Assembly (NCBI GenBank): GCA_947367725.1
Contig: CANBFZ010000146.1
Coordinates: 1-5,447 of the forward strand
DNA length: 5,447 nt
Direction of reading: 5' to 3'
Source of the DNA: an uncultured Eubacterium sp.
GTDB lineage: Bacteria; Bacillota; Clostridia; Peptostreptococcales; Anaerovoracaceae
Of this stretch, positions 5,372 to 5,447 are shown in pieces; the first letter of the stretch is position 1, and each line of letters opens with the position of its first letter. The notes beneath the pieces were generated by a model, which did not search any database, was not told where the DNA came from, and was given only the letters and a program-made list of their open reading frames with translations. The translations under genes and the position numbers were made by a program.

Positions 5372-5447
5372 TTAAGATGCCTCACGTATACATTTTGTTT
5401 ATTGGAATTGTTTTTGTTTGTGCGGTATTATCTTATATTATTCCGGC
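5353..5447 (+). CDS. YfcC/DcuC-like membrane transporter, N-terminal fragment cut by window edge
   Basis: Only 31 codons are visible. The start has a short basic tail (NEKKKFKMPH), then a hydrophobic helix from about residue 12 to 30 ending in YIIP. The order KFKMPH-Y-x-hydrophobic-YIIP is typical of the N-terminus of the YfcC family (Pfam DcuC, C4-dicarboxylate or amino-acid type anaerobic carriers), whose full members run to roughly 450-500 residues. The start is set by AAAGGAG 8 nt upstream, and the ATG overlaps the hydrolase stop as ATGA. It should import or exchange the substrate linked to the hydrolase, under the same sigma-54 promoter. With so little visible, the family call rests on resemblance from memory. 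Confidence 0.7.
   Translation, partial: MNEKKKFKMPHVYILFIGIVFVCAVLSYIIP

Noticed and set aside
1..5447. CRISPR arrays, insertion sequences, tRNA or riboswitch structures
   Set aside because: No spaced repeat arrays, transposase motifs, terminal inverted repeats or tRNA-like sequence were seen. The intergenic regions are short and explained by promoters and operators.

Overview
The window reads as chromosomal DNA of an anaerobic Bacillota, most likely a member of the Clostridia. The grounds are the moderate GC content, strong AGGAGG-type ribosome binding sites, a LexA with a Gram-positive operator of the GAAC-N4-GTTT type, and a one-component PAS/sigma-54 activator of the kind common in Clostridia. 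A genus cannot be named from this sequence. No mobile element, phage gene, CRISPR array, tRNA or rRNA was seen.

Layout, left to right. (1) The 3' part of a VWA-domain (CoxE/COG3825-like) gene on + runs in from the left edge and ends at 943. (2) A bidirectional hairpin terminator at 977-1009 separates it from the convergent lexA gene (1023-1685, -). (3) A 273-nt intergenic region holds the lexA promoter with its SOS operator. It also holds a separate promoter, overlapped by a 17-nt palindrome, for (4) an AEC-family permease gene (1959-2876, +). (5) Four bases past its stop, a convergent PAS-AAA+-Fis sigma-54 activator gene ends (2881-4245, -). (6) A 178-nt divergent regulatory region carries a sigma-70 promoter for the activator and a textbook -24/-12 sigma-54 promoter facing right. 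(7) That promoter reads into a metallo-beta-lactamase-fold hydrolase gene (4424-5356, +). Through an ATGA overlap this is coupled to (8) the start of a YfcC/DcuC-like membrane transporter gene, cut by the right edge.

The most interesting unit is 2881-5447. A PAS-sensing activator probably detects a small molecule and switches on the divergent hydrolase-transporter operon through sigma-54. That would form a self-contained uptake-and-hydrolysis (or detoxification) module whose substrate cannot be read from the sequence. The AEC permease next door has its own sigma-70-type promoter; any functional link to the module is only suggested by proximity. The VWA and lexA genes look like ordinary housekeeping and stress-response neighbours.
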